Shown one piece after another: positions 43,634 through 55,869 of a DNA stretch of 64,000 nt. A program made the translations under genes and the position numbers. The notes beneath the pieces were generated by a model. The model saw only the letters and a program-made list of their open reading frames with translations. It was not told where the DNA came from and made no database searches. Within the stretch, counting starts at the first letter, position 1. Each line of letters begins with the position of its first letter. This stretch comes from Branchiostoma floridae (Eukaryota; Chordata; Leptocardii; Amphioxiformes; Branchiostomatidae). The stretch spans positions 17,308,365 to 17,372,364 of the forward strand of contig NC_049982.1 in NCBI RefSeq assembly GCF_000003815.2. The letters are read 5' to 3'.

Positions 43634-44862
43634 CAGTCAAACCTGTATTAGCGGCCACCTTTGCATACCGGCCACCTGGCCATAGTGGTCACTTTTTGTC
43701 TGTCCCTTGGATTCGTAATGATTAAGAAATACTACAGTAGTACGCTTAGCGGCCACACTTTCTGGTCTGCCGATTACAGCCACACGAACGGCTGATCTAC
43801 GGTCCGGCACGCGTTCGGCCATACAGCGGCCGTATCATCACCCTACGCCGCATTTAAAACCTCTTTATTTTCAAAACAAAACTACCTACCCGCCAACAAA
43901 CGAGGTCATAAATGTATAAGGTCAACGATACCATTATTGCGGAGGTAAATTGTGGTAAAGTTACATTCTAATACACTATCGCTGAAGTTAATTCACATTA
44001 CAAAAACATTCCAAATAAGCTGTTACACACTCAGGTAAAATGATATGAACTTCAGACTATAGTGGATTTTATTGTTACATTTATTAAGAGATAAGTCTAA
44101 AATGACAGGATTTTCTAATGAGTACCACATTAGCATAAGGCCACACCAATTTAATTTCTTGGTTCACGGATTTTTTCATAAAAAATATGGAGCGAGAGGG
44201 CGAAATAAAAATAAAAATAAAAATTGTAAAATGGTTGGGGTAAAGGTAACGGCTAATCCAAAACATAAAGAAAAAAAGTTTTCAGCTTGAAAAAAGTACA
44301 AAAACACTATTATTGTACAGTAACAGCACCTGTACCCACACTTTAAGGAGTTTATAATATAAAGGCCAATTTGCTACACCAGAAAGTTGGTGAATGGTTT
44401 CATTAATGGTGAAAATTTGCTGAGTGGTAATTTTTATTTTTATTTTATTTTCCAAAAAATAGGAGCGAGCGAATCCGTGAACCAAGGAATTAAATTGGTG
44501 TGGCCTAATGGGGGAATCTGATGTGTGAACACGAGCGGGAACACACGGACGGCGAAGTATGAAAGGATCAAAGCCGAAGGATCCAAAAATATGACAATAC
44601 CGGTCTCTTCAGACAATCTCAACTGTAGAACATTTAAAACTTTTCTTTAGCTTTTGTTTTCTTAATACATATATATAGTGTAACAATCATTGCAGTACAT
44701 GTATAGTACTGTATTATGTGATGAAAGATCAATGGTCACTAAAACCATGTGTAACTTATTGCTTGTGGTCAATTAATTAGCAGTTTCTCTATAGTGGCCA
44801 CCTAGCTATAGTGGCCAATTTTGATCAGTCCCTTGAGTGGCCGCTATAGACAGTTTTGACTG
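43634..44862. mobile_element. TA-flanked TIR transposon, host of a nested element
   Basis: It starts CAGTCAAACCTG and ends CAGTTTTGACTG, with TA on both sides (43632-43633 and 44863-44864). GGCCACC motifs repeat in both ends (AGCGGCCACC, AGTGGCCACC). Length is 1229 bp, or 859 bp without the nested Harbinger-like copy (44139-44505 plus its 3-bp duplication). The first 12 bases are identical to those of the 17657 element, so both probably use the same mariner/pogo-type transposase. No transposase frame is present. Confidence 0.85.
44139..44505. mobile_element. Harbinger-like MITE, nested copy
   Basis: A 367-bp element with TAA on each side (44136-44138 and 44506-44508) and TIRs beginning GGCCACACCAATTTAATT. 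It lies inside the TA-flanked element 43634-44862, so it inserted later. It is nearly identical, in reverse orientation, to the outer parts of 45729-46389. Confidence 0.92.
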
Positions 44863-44864
44863 TA

Positions 44865-45190
44865 GTAGTTAGCTGATCTATTTATGTAGCATACATTATT
44901 CTAGGAAATAGTTTGCTTATACAATTGCATACAACTGCATGCTGCAATGTAAGATTCAATCAATGGTTACATATTTCGAATGCTACTAAAAAGACGTTGA
45001 AACGAAATTCTGCAGCAAATGTCTAAAATTCTGCCTTGAGGAATAAGATTTTCAGTGCACTTCAAAACACCTCATGCACATTTGTGTCGTAGTCATTCTT
45101 GTGCCACAAGCTAAAACTGGCAACAGCAGGTACTGGTACAAGTCTTCCATGACTTGCACTTCTGTAAAATTCTGCTCCATGGACCTCCAA
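44865..45190. other. 3' flank / likely 3' UTR of the XPNPEP1 homologue
   Basis: Sequence downstream (on the minus strand) of the aminopeptidase stop codon. No further gene is seen. Confidence 0.5.
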
Positions 45191-48100
45191 TTAGCCCAGA
45201 GTTTGTGTGTTTCTTAAAAGCCACTGCAGAGCTTCGGTTCTGCCCTGCAACTCCAGCTCCTTCCCAACAACCTCTCTGCAGGTGGTGTGGTAGTCATCCA
45301 GCCAGCTTACCTGTGGGGGAGGGGACCACAGAAGTCATGTTAAATGTTTGTCATTTTGCTACCTGTACTTTTCCTAGGAAAAGGGTAAAGAGAAATCTTA
45401 TGGCCCAACTGGATTGTTTCTATCTGCTGATACTGTCTACCATGTGAAAGAACCAACATTTGAGATGAATTGGTAGAAACTAGGTAATACTTTGAGAGAG
45501 CTATGGAATCTATGGTCCATATAAATGTACCTCCTTCTCTGTCAGCATACTGGGTTCCAGCAATTTGCTTTGGATGGGAGCGAGGGTGAGGGGTTCAAAT
45601 GTCAAGAAACCTTTGTTTTTGAAGTTGAACTGAAACAGAAAAAAGAAACAGAATGATTATAGATATCTCATTCTATATTAAGGAATATTCCATGACAAGG
45701 CACTAGAATACTATTAATTCTTCTGTTAGTCCACACCGATTTAATTTCTTGGTTCACGGATTCGCTCGCTCCTATTTTTTGGGGAAAAAATAAAAATAAA
45801 AATTACCACTCAGCAAATTTTCACCATTAATGAAACCATTCACCAACTTTCTGGTGTAGCAAATTGGCCTTTCAGGGCTCAAAATACCACCTGCATATGC
45901 AGGTTAGTGCAGGTAAAATTGGAGCTGTGCAGGTATTTCTGGTGTCTACCTGCACCTAACCTGCACTGGTCTATGTACTGGTCCAGGGTTTATGTGGATT
46001 GTTATTAGCAGCATTGACTGTTACCACCTGTAAAGTGAAAAAAGAAATATTGCAATGGTTCCAGAACAATTTTAGTATGATCCATACTTCCTAAATTCAG
46101 AGTGGTGCAGATAAAATTTGTCTGGTGCAGGTATTTTTCAATGCCACCTGCACCAGTGCAGGTATGCAGGAAAAAGTATTTCGAGCCCTGCCTTTATATT
46201 ATAAGCTCCTTAAAGTGTGGGTACAGGTGTTTTTGTACTTTTTTCAAGCTGAAAACTTTTTTTCTTTATGTTTTGGATTAGCCGTTACCTTTACCCCAAC
46301 CATTTTACAATTTTTATTTTTATTTCGCCCTCTCGCTCCATATTTTTTATGAAAAAATCTGTGAACCAAGAAATTAAATTGGTGTGGCCTTACGTAGAAA
46401 TAGTAAAACCCCAAAGAACACTGTATCCACAGAAATGATCCACTATTCATACACAATGAATGTACCTTTGTTTCAGTTGGCTTGACAAGGACAACATTCT
46501 CTATCCTGATGCCAAATGCTCCATCCTCATAATAGCCTGGCTCTGGTGCGGAAAAAAAAGACAGTTGTATCAGTTAAACTGTATATAAACACATTTCAAG
46601 GTACCTAATTCATCCTAAGGGACTGGTTTCCATGATATGCTATGCTACAGACATTTCCTGTGAAACCTGCCCATTACTGAATTATGAAACTCAAGATCTT
46701 AAGGACAGTTACCTGAGCATATCATGGATAATTATTTCACTTATTAAGTGATATGCTCAGGTTTCGTTTCTGAGATTATATCTACATCATACATGATGTC
46801 TCTCAGCTATGTTTTGGTGTTTCTGTCCACTATCTGAGGGGTTCATTGACAATTGAAGATAAACCAAGAGCAAGAAATCCACAACTTACCATCAGTGACA
46901 ATCATGCCTGCTTCCAATGTGGACTCTGTAAGGGACAACCTGGCACTGATGCCACAGGGACCTGTGAATGATACAGACAATTTAATTATGATGCGTTCAT
47001 TAGGTAGGCACATTTACACTGCATACAGCAGTACTTCATACTTTGCTTACAAACATATGTCCATCAAGTAACAAGAAGGAAAGAATGAGTTGCACTGAAT
47101 TGTACACGAATATGATAGAAATATGTGTTAAATGACCAGCAGTCCTTTACATCATTCTACAAACTATTGTGGTATGTTCTCGATGAAAATAGAGCAAAGC
47201 ATAAGCATGGTCCCTCATGAGTTTGGCATAGTAATTTGTAACAACATCTATCCTTACATTATAGTTTAGAATAAAATGCATGACTACACGCCACTGTTTG
47301 TACACAGACTAGACCAGCTGTACCTTCGTGCACGTTGAGGAAGGCTCCCACGCCGTGCCCGGTGCCGTGGAGATACTCCAGCCCTACATCCCACAGGTGC
47401 TGCCGGGCCAGGGTGTCTAACTGGTGGCCTGGTCATAACAACAGGACATCTATAGCTTAAACATTACATGCATGTGTATGGACCATGGTACAGGCTAAAC
47501 AACTTCGCAGGCACACTGCAGCAGCTGTTTTGAGTAAACCCTGCATGTCCAACCACAAGTATGATTCATAGCTTAGTAAGTATGGAATGTAACCATTCAT
47601 TTACTATTTTGATAAAATGACATAGTTTGTCCAGACCTCTTTAATAATCCACAGAAAATTACATACATAACTTACCATAGTCGTATACATTTGTACTTAC
47701 CAAACGTCAAAATGAAAATAGTTTCCATTCCCAACTTTGCTACTTCATTCAAGATACTATTTATAAGATAGATTTACCCTTGATCCCATTGGGGAAAACT
47801 GCACTAGAGAGACCAATGTGACCCTTCAGTACCCTGGTGAAGCACTCCTGTAGAAGAAAAAGACACACAACTTATAGTCACCTTTCTCCTGGTTTCAGAA
47901 AACCTCAAGTCACAACTGTTACCTCATGTGCATCAAAGTTCTACTTCTACTTTACACATGTAAAGTCAACAACAGATGCTGCTGCTCATTAAAACAGAAG
48001 TCTTAGAGAGAAACCATCCTGACCAACCTTTTCATGCTGTGATGGAGTCCCAAAGTGCACAGTCCTTGTGACATCTGTTGTACCATCTCTGTGTAGTAAA

Positions 48101-51100
48101 ATATATGGTTAACTGTCTGGTACAATATTTGTGTTACAAGCGGCATCTATATATACAATCTTGACTTCAATATACTCTTTATTTCCAGCCAAATTGATTC
48201 ACAGATGTAGACACCCTGACAGTTTAACACCCAATGCAAAATCAGTAGGCTGCCAGTTAAACACCTATTACAAAGCCAGTTTAACACCTGTCAGGAAGTC
48301 AGTTTAACACCTGTCAGCAAGTCAGTTTAACACCTGTCAGAAAGTCAGTTTAACACCTGTCAGAAAGTCAGTTTAACACCTGTCAGAAAGTCAGTTTAAC
48401 ACCTGTCACAAAGTCAGTTTAACACCTGTCAGAAAGTCAGTTTAACACCTGTCACAAAGTCACTTGAACACCTGCCAGAAAGTCAGTTTAACACCTGTCA
48501 GGAAGTCAGTTTAACACATGTCAGGAAGTCAGTTTAACACCTGTCAGAAAGTCAGTTTAACACCTGTCACAAAGTCACTTGAATACCTGCCAGAAAGTCA
48601 GTTTAACACCTGTCAGGAAGTCAGTTTAACACCTGTCAGGAAGTCAGTTTAACACCTGTCAGAAAGTCAGTTTAACACCTGTCAGAAAGTCACTTGAACA
48701 CCTGTCACAAAGTCAGTTTAACACCTGTCAGAAAGTCAGTTTAACACCTGTCAGAAAGTCAGTTTAACACCTGTCACAAAGTCAGTTTAACACCTGTCAG
48801 AAAGTCAGTTTAACACCTGTCACAAAGTCAGTTTAACACCTGTCAGGAAGTCAGTTTAACACCTGTCAGAAAGTCAGTTTAACACCTGTCAGAAAGTCAC
48901 TTGAACACCTGCCACAAAGTCACTTGAACACCTGCCACAAAGTCACTTGAACACCTGCCAGTACCCTGATAATTTAATTCCTGACAAAAACGTACATACA
49001 TTAATAGTTTTATATTTGACAGGGCACTAATGACTGAGTCCCTGGTACTGTACTCACCTGTACTGAGCGCCTGAGTCACACAGATAGAGCTCCTGGGTTG
49101 TCAGGGTTTTGGCAGTCTCCTTGCAGGGCCTGTGTTAAAGAAACAGCAGATATTGATGCTGATCAACTGCACATGATCAGATGAACTGAAACACGCATAA
49201 TTAATATATGTACATTGGAATACTCTAACATTACAGGCAAAGTACTTTTCACATGAAGTACAAAAGATGAAAGATAACCATACAACTCAAATACCAAATG
49301 TAAAAACGTAAAATGTCATAAATCATGACTTAAACACCTTGGGACACCCTGTAATACAGTTAATAATAGAGACAACACAAGGTTGTTCATTTTTATTTTT
49401 TATTCTCCTGACGATTCGACAGATGAGCAAGCAGACAGGCATTTGCCTGTTTGCCTGACCTGCACATGACTTTTTATGGTGAAGGAGGGGTGTGCAATTC
49501 CTTCTCCACCCTCTCGTCTATTGGAGCACTAACATGTTTCACAGGGGCAACTGTATGCAACGTGTGAGGCGGCTCCAGCAAATGCAGCTTTGTTGTTCGG
49601 AGTATCCGTCTCCTAGGAGGACTTCCGACCAAGGATGCAAGGGGTTCCTCCTACCCCCGACTCGTGTCATCGCGGGTGCGTCATGCACAAACATGCCCCT
49701 AAGGCCTGTCTCGGCCACAAAGGCCTGCCACTGCCACTAGTTGCAGCTAGGTACTCATTTACACCTGAGTTAAGTGAGGAAAGTCGTGTAAAGTGCCTTT
49801 CCCAAGGGCACAAGATCGATGACACAGCAGGCTGATTCGAACCCGCCACCTCTCGGTCTCGAGCCGAACATGCGCCACGAGGTCCCACATGACTGTACAA
49901 CACAAGTACATGGCATACTAATAAGCACTGGTAATGATAATGGTGTCATATGCATTACCTGTAGTGGATAATAGCACCATTGGACCCAACTCCCGAAATA
50001 GTGTCAAAACTAAGGCTAACAAAGTCCTCCTGCTCTCTGCAACAAAAGTGAAGAAATAAGATACACATTAAACAAAGAATGATTTCATCTTGCAATCAAC
50101 TGTATCAGGTAAATGTATTGCTCTTTCTAACGTTATAGTCCCTGGTAAGATGGTGTTAGTGATTTTTGCACTGGGCTAGGCAATCCAGATGTAGAGGTAA
50201 AGATTACAAATGTCTCCTTAGGGGCTGCTTCTTCCATTTTGCAAAAAATTAGTCTAATGTTATCTACCTGCAGCTGACCATCTTTCATAACATGTGTGTA
50301 CAAACCTTTGCAGTTTAAAAAAAGATACAGATGGGAAGAAATAGACACTAACATGTCTTCAAGTTCTCACAATGGTTTGATATGTAGTGAACCTGTGATG
50401 ACGCTCTTAGTTAAGTCACTAAAGAGTGGCTGGAATTAGCTAATGATCATACTGCAAAGTGAGGACACCGCTGACCTCCTGAACTGCTCCAGTCTGTCTG
50501 CTGCTGTCACCTCATTCAGCTCACCCTTAGGAACCTGGGTAAGAGATCAGTCATGTGACCAACCATGATACTGCTCTACTGTATGTATGGAGCTTAGCCA
50601 TCAAGCTCTACAATGAGGCAGAAATGCCCACATAATAATGCTCCAACATCATGAAAAAATGCCCACCAATCACTGAGAGTGTCCACTGATGTTTACAATA
50701 TTTATACATACCTCTTTTTCCAGCCAAGCAAAATATTCACATAAGGCAACAGCATCTTTCACCTGCAGAATATAGAGAAGAAAACATTGTGAGAATAGAA
50801 ACACTACTGCAATTTTTCCTAATTCAATTTGAAGCAACTACATTTATCTGATCATGTTATACTGGCAAAGGAAGTATTAAGACCAGGGACTCACAAACAG
50901 TTTTGCAATATTACAATATGTACAGTAAAACATTAAAATGGGTATTTTTCTTATTTACTAGGCATAGCATAGAAAACCAATGTCCATGATTAATATGTTA
51001 TAATTTCAGAACCCTATGCTATACGACATATTTCAAATAGACATATTCGGCTTCACTTCAGTCAAATCTTTGCACTTCTGCCTATCTCTTTTGCATATGA

Positions 51101-54100
51101 ACATTTTTACCAAATGGGCATGTCAATGGGAATGATCACTTGGAGTATAAAGGAAACAGGTAAAGCAGGGAGATAACAGTTTCAAGACTCACATGGGCTC
51201 TCCTCATACACTTGATTTCTGTGTCATTCTTCTTGGCTTTGTTCAGACATAGAGGAGACTGCTGGGTTAGTCTCATATTCTGTAAGATAAAAATGCATTT
51301 GATACTCTGTAACCAAGACAAAGACAATTCTTTTGCAAATGGTAACAAGAATGTATTATCAACCTTAAGAAGTGATGCCAATAATGCAGACAAATACATG
51401 TATGATCAGGTCCTACTTAAAATATTTCTGCAAAGTTGTTTTAGTCGATCTGAGAGTACCTCATGCTTCACACACTTAATTAGACCTATTTCATTATAAA
51501 AAAACAACAGCACCAAGACAGAAGGCAGATAATGGTACAATACAAGTTTTGTTTGCCAAAAGAAATTTTGCCATCTTTCTGTAGCATACAATCAACTGAA
51601 AGTATAAGTCTTACAAGTTACATACACTGCATGGCAAATTACCTGCTTAAGTAGCCCGCCCAATGTGTCTTACAGAATACAATAGTCCACAAGTAGAAGA
51701 CATTTGTCCATTGGTGCAAATTGTTGAGCTGGAATACTCACATCAGGAACTAAATTGCCCAGTGCAGCACTCCCCCTGTCACTCAGCCATATCTTCTCCT
51801 TCCCCACCTCCTGACATGACACTAGTCATAGCAACACAGTGCGGTGAGGATATGCTAATCTTGGTTTTACTGTCCTTGGTAAATCATACAACAAGTGACA
51901 GAGTGGTGAGGATACACAGCTTATAAGCTTATCATTTTATATGATTCTTTCAGCACCTTTTTTTCTATGCGTGGTAAATAGGGCACAACAATGGATAACT
52001 TTTTGCAAAATACAACATTTCTTATCAAGAGGCTTCCAGATTTTTCACCTTTCAGCTGAGCAATGATGTCATCATATGGGAAGATCTCCACCTTCATGTA
52101 ATCCTCCGTATTCTTGTCTGCATCCAACATCAGGTGGACTCGAGCAGCATTGTCCAACTTGGATTCATCAATAAAGAGCCTGGAGGAGGGGTATTATATA
52201 TTCTGTCACATTTTCGGAAGACTGGTGTAACATATGATTCATATACTGAAAGGTAAAAACATCAAGATGCATTGTGAATGGACTTTAGAACTACCAAACA
52301 CCAAGAGATACCTAACTGCTATTAAGAAGAGTTTTTTAAGATGAACTCTTTTAAGATGATGAGTTGTGGCTGTCCTAAATGAAACAGAAGACTGACAGCT
52401 ACCATATTTGAAGGACTAAAACTATCCTTACCAATAGTAATTAGATTTTAGAAATTAACAACAAGTAGAGTGGGTTTCTGTACAGTTCAGCCTGCTATAG
52501 ACATGAACATTTTATTCCATAAACAGGAAATGTAAGCAATGTGACAGGCTTACTTGACATACTCCTTCCCGATCATGGCATAGGAGAAGAAGACTGGGTT
52601 GAAGTCAATGTCTGAGCCTCTCAGGTTAAAAAGCCCTTGAACAAAAGAAGCAATACATAACTGTTCTGCTCTGACATACCATTGCTTAAACCAAACTCAT
52701 CAATATATTTGTTGGCTACTTCTAGCCACTTAATTAGGAAACTTCAACAATTGCAGACTTAGAAGAATTCTTGCATAGATGCTCACACTGACACTGAGTT
52801 ATCATACCAAGCAAAATGTATATGATGTAGATAGACTCACATGCCACCTCATCCAGGGCAGTGACCACCAGGACAGCAGCTCCCTTCTCCTGCATCTGGT
52901 CCCGTGCCTGACGAACTTTGTCTTGCCATGGACAACCTGATCATCAATACCAGAAAAACAGTCTAGATAGGTTAGTACTAACAATACAGAAGACTCCCTT
53001 CAGTGGCTGACAGATAGGAAACAAGCTAAACCATCTTAAACTTAATAACGCATCAGTTTTGTACAAGAATCTGATAAGGATTAGACACATAGGTCTGTTT
53101 TCACTCACACTGGATCAGGCCATACTTTTATCTGTGAGGGCAGTGGATTCATTATTACTTTTGGGGTGTAGCTCTCCTCAAACATGGGACCTCTCTCCAA
53201 AGATCCCATTGGAAGGGCTACCTATCTAATTAGTACAGCAAGCATAACCTCTGATAGTTTTCCACTGTCACATACCTGTGTACTTTGTACTTAGCACCAT
53301 CAGTGGATTGGAGGGTGGTTCAGGCCGGTCATCCCAGACCAAGTCAACCAGGTTCTGGTCAGCTGCAACCAGTTTGTGCCCAGATGATTCCAGTTTGCTT
53401 GACAATCTTTTCCATTCTTCTGTAAACATTAAAAAAAACAGCTTTAACAGCAGAAAAAAAACACAGATGCAGATTTATAGACATTCAGTATGCACCAAGT
53501 TCCTCCTTTGCAAAAATGACTGAAACAATACTTTCTGAATGTCCCCACCTATGGACAGGAGGAATGGGTCCACTCCAACTCTTGCACCCTCAGGGAGAAC
53601 CTAAAATAAACAGGAAACAAATGTAAACAAAAACACTGTGTTCAAATCTTTATTCATATTTCCATGATATCTGTATCTCTACCTATACAGCCAGTATAAC
53701 TGTCCTTTGGTGTAACACAGCAGCTTAATGATTTCAACGTCTTGGTCAATCTTTTTCTTTTGTGACATATCATTTCCATGCAAATTATCAAATACATGTA
53801 TATGTCACAGTAGAGATCACGATCCAGTAGAATCCTGATTCTCCTAGGAGAGATCGCGATCGGAGTTTCTCCTAGGAGAAACTCCGATCCAAACTCAAAT
53901 GATGCTAAGATATAGGAAACAGACTGCAATTGGGATCTGTCCTAGGACAATCTGCAATTCTACTAGTACAGATTGCGATCGGGATCTCTCCTAGGAGTAA
54001 CTCTGATCCAAACTCAAATGATGAAGGAAACAGCAATAATCTTTTTGATAAACAATGATTTTATTTAGTATTAATGCAAACCTACTAACTCATTACCAAC

Positions 54101-55869
54101 AACACTCAAGCCTACTTATGTCACTTCTACAATGTTAACTTCACCGAAGACTACCACACTAGAGTCACTTCTGCTACTGTATTTTGACACCTGTTGATCA
54201 CTTAACAATGCTTATTGTTCTTCTGTGAAATGATTCAGTACAAGTCTGACTGGTGAAATGTACTCAATAGGTGTGAAATTGTGAGTAATATCTTGAAACT
54301 CTGCTTGATCTTTTGACACCTGTATGGCGACTTTACAGTTGTTACTGCTCTTCATCAAAAGCCATGAAATTTGCATAATGACATTGCCGACCGATGATGA
54401 TGATGATGATGATGACATTGTTTGATGACGTGTTGGTGTCTTTCACAAATTATAAGATTTTTGCGACTACCTAATCTGAAATTACTTAATCAAAAATTAC
54501 TTTATCAGAAAACATACATGAAATTTACCATGAATGATGGTGATGCTATATACTATAGTGTACCTTGAGTTAAGTTGCAGAAGTGACTCTAGTGTGGTAG
54601 TCTCCGGTGAAGTTAACATTGTAGAAGTGACACAAGTAGGCTTGAGTGTAGTTGGTAATGAGTTAGTAGGTTTGCATTAATACTAAATAAAATCATTGTT
54701 TATCAAAAAAATTATTGCTGTTTCCTCCATCTTAGCATCATTTGATATTGGATCGGAGTTTCTCCTAGGAGAATCGGCGATTCTACTGGATCGTGATCTC
54801 TACTGTGACATATGTCGTGACATACTAGTATACATTTCTATGTCACAAGGACAACCAGTTAATTCTACATACCTTTACAAGCCAGTCTTCTTGGGAAGGT
54901 GTTTTGGACATTCCTACAGCAAGACAATTTGTTAAACTTTAGTAAGGTGTTAAATACATGTTTGCATATTGACTGACTGTGAGAAATTCAAGATGCATGT
55001 CTATTATCATGGAAATTGGGAAACACCTGACGATAGTACAAGAAGAAAAAAACTCTTACCCATTTTCATCAGGGTCCAGTTCCGGTCCATCTGCTGGTCA
55101 GCCTGCAGGAAATATCTATAAAGACAAGCAATATTAATATGTCCAGTGCACATTTAAGAATGAGATCATTACATTGATAAGCAGAGATTTCAATTCCTAA
55201 CACTCTGGTCTGAAGCAGTTTTGCTAACCATAACTTCTGCAAAAGACCACACATGCAAATGCTGGAATAAATGAAGATTAAAGAGTAATTCATTGATCTG
55301 TCACAGAAGAAAATTAGAAGTAGCCAGAGATACAGAGAGGAGTCTAGAGAAGAAAATTTGTTTAAGACAACAAGCCCAGAAATGTAATACCAATATGGAA
55401 TGATTCAACTACCCTGTATCCAGTGCCTTGTACAAATTTGGTTCCTGAAGGATGAAGCACATTTATATTGTACAAGGTTAAGTTTAATTCAGTTGTATCA
55501 GAATACGGATTACCTTCCATCGGTCCACATAGCTGCATGATTGTCTGTGACAATAGCTGTTCCCGCTGAGCCAGTAAAACCCGAGATAAACGCCCGTCTC
55601 ATGTCACAGGGAGAAATGTACTCACTCTGAAAAGAAGGAGACATCCAATGATGGTATTATGATGATGACTGTAAATAATGATTATCTATTTCTGAAAAAG
55701 GACTGTTATTCCAGGCTTAAAAAGCCAGAAAACATTGTGAATTCAAACATACATGGTGCGCATCTCCTGATGGTATGATGTAGGCATTCAGCTTCTCACA
55801 GACGTACTGGTTGTTCTTCATTGCAGCCCGCAGGCGCTGCAGCAGGGCAGTCGTATTCTTTGCAGTCAT
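45191..55869 (-). CDS. XPNPEP1: Cytosolic X-prolyl aminopeptidase (aminopeptidase P1)
   Basis: There are 22 exons on the minus strand: 55869-55753, 55626-55514, 55115-55060, 54913-54873, 53600-53549, 53419-53276, 52936-52841, 52635-52554, 52179-52049, 51821-51742, 51279-51193, 50762-50712, 50534-50476, 50036-49959, 49129-49058, 48088-48028, 47847-47778, 47428-47324, 46961-46890, 46542-46466, 45629-45531, 45310-45191. They give 620 aa (human XPNPEP1 is 623). The enzyme removes an N-terminal residue preceding proline. Two creatinase-like N-terminal domains precede the pita-bread fold. Dinuclear metal ligands are all visible: D414 (DSGAQY), D425 (TTDVTRT), H488 (HGTGHGVG), E523 (DEPGYYE), E537 (IRIENV). 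There is no signal peptide or membrane tail, so it is cytosolic XPNPEP1-type rather than XPNPEP2. The junction 52049/51821 works only with the acceptor ACTAG just before 51821; the nearer TCAG breaks the frame. Confidence 0.95.
45729..46389. mobile_element. Harbinger-like MITE, split by a later insertion
   Basis: In the penultimate intron of the XPNPEP1 homologue. TTA lies on both sides (45726-45728 and 46390-46392). Its ends carry the same TIRs as 44139-44505, in opposite orientation. Length without the inner insertion (318 bp) and its 5-bp duplication is 338 bp. The uninterrupted sister copy 1.5 kb away serves as the empty site. Confidence 0.92.
45873..46190. mobile_element. hAT-like MITE inside the Harbinger-like copy
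   Basis: A 318-bp insertion begins CAGGGCTCAAAATAC and ends in the reverse complement of CAGGGCTCGAAATAC (15-bp TIR, one mismatch). The host sequence CCTTT is present once in the sister copy and twice here (45868-45872 and 46191-46195), so a 5-bp target duplication is shown directly. The CAGGG start resembles hAT elements, although most hATs duplicate 8 bp; a 5-bp-duplicating lineage or another superfamily is possible. TGCAGGT/ACCTGCA motifs repeat inside. Confidence 0.88.
48221..48966. repeat. 23-bp minisatellite, about 30 copies
   Basis: Head-to-tail units of AGTCAGTTTAACACCTGTC plus 4 variable bases, typically AGAA, AGGA or ACAA. Copies at the left edge are degenerate; a subset carries AGTCACTTGAACACCTGCC, and these variants recur in blocks, showing multi-unit duplications. 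The array sits in the intron between exons 49129-49058 and 48088-48028 of the XPNPEP1 homologue. It is a tandem repeat without spacers, not a CRISPR array. Confidence 0.97.
49600..49890 (-). mobile_element. tRNA-derived SINE
   Basis: Read on the minus strand, a tRNA-like head has GTGGCGCATGTTCGG (A-box-like) and then GGCGGGTTCGAATC, which matches the Pol III B box GGTTCGANTCC. A conserved-looking body follows, TGCCCTTGGGAAAGGCAC then ACGACTTTCCTCACTTAACTC. That body resembles central domains shared by several invertebrate SINE families (from general knowledge, not compared here). It lies in an intron of the XPNPEP1 homologue. It is truncated or diverged at its 3' end; no clear tail is visible. 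Confidence 0.75.
53801..54812. mobile_element. Foldback (long inverted repeat) element
   Basis: The left arm 53801-54174 is reverse-complementary to the right arm 54577-54812 over most of its length; the central spacer is about 400 bp. The left arm is longer because a block containing TCTCCTAGGAGA palindromes is internally duplicated. One perfect 32-bp palindrome spans 53858-53889. The terminus is TATGTCACAGTAGAGATCACG. A (GAT)n run is at about 54397. It occupies an intron of the XPNPEP1 homologue (between exons 54913-54873 and 53600-53549). No coding capacity is seen; TIR length suggests a foldback-type DNA transposon. Confidence 0.85.

Noticed and set aside
48221-48966. Regular array that could be mistaken for CRISPR
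   Set aside because: Units are contiguous 23-bp tandem copies without unique spacers, inside an intron of an animal gene; it is a minisatellite.
51742-51815. Acceptor TCAG before GAGGTGGGG for the tenth aminopeptidase exon
   Set aside because: It leaves the reading frame out of phase with the preceding exon; the ACTAG acceptor a few bases upstream restores phase and matches the family's residues.
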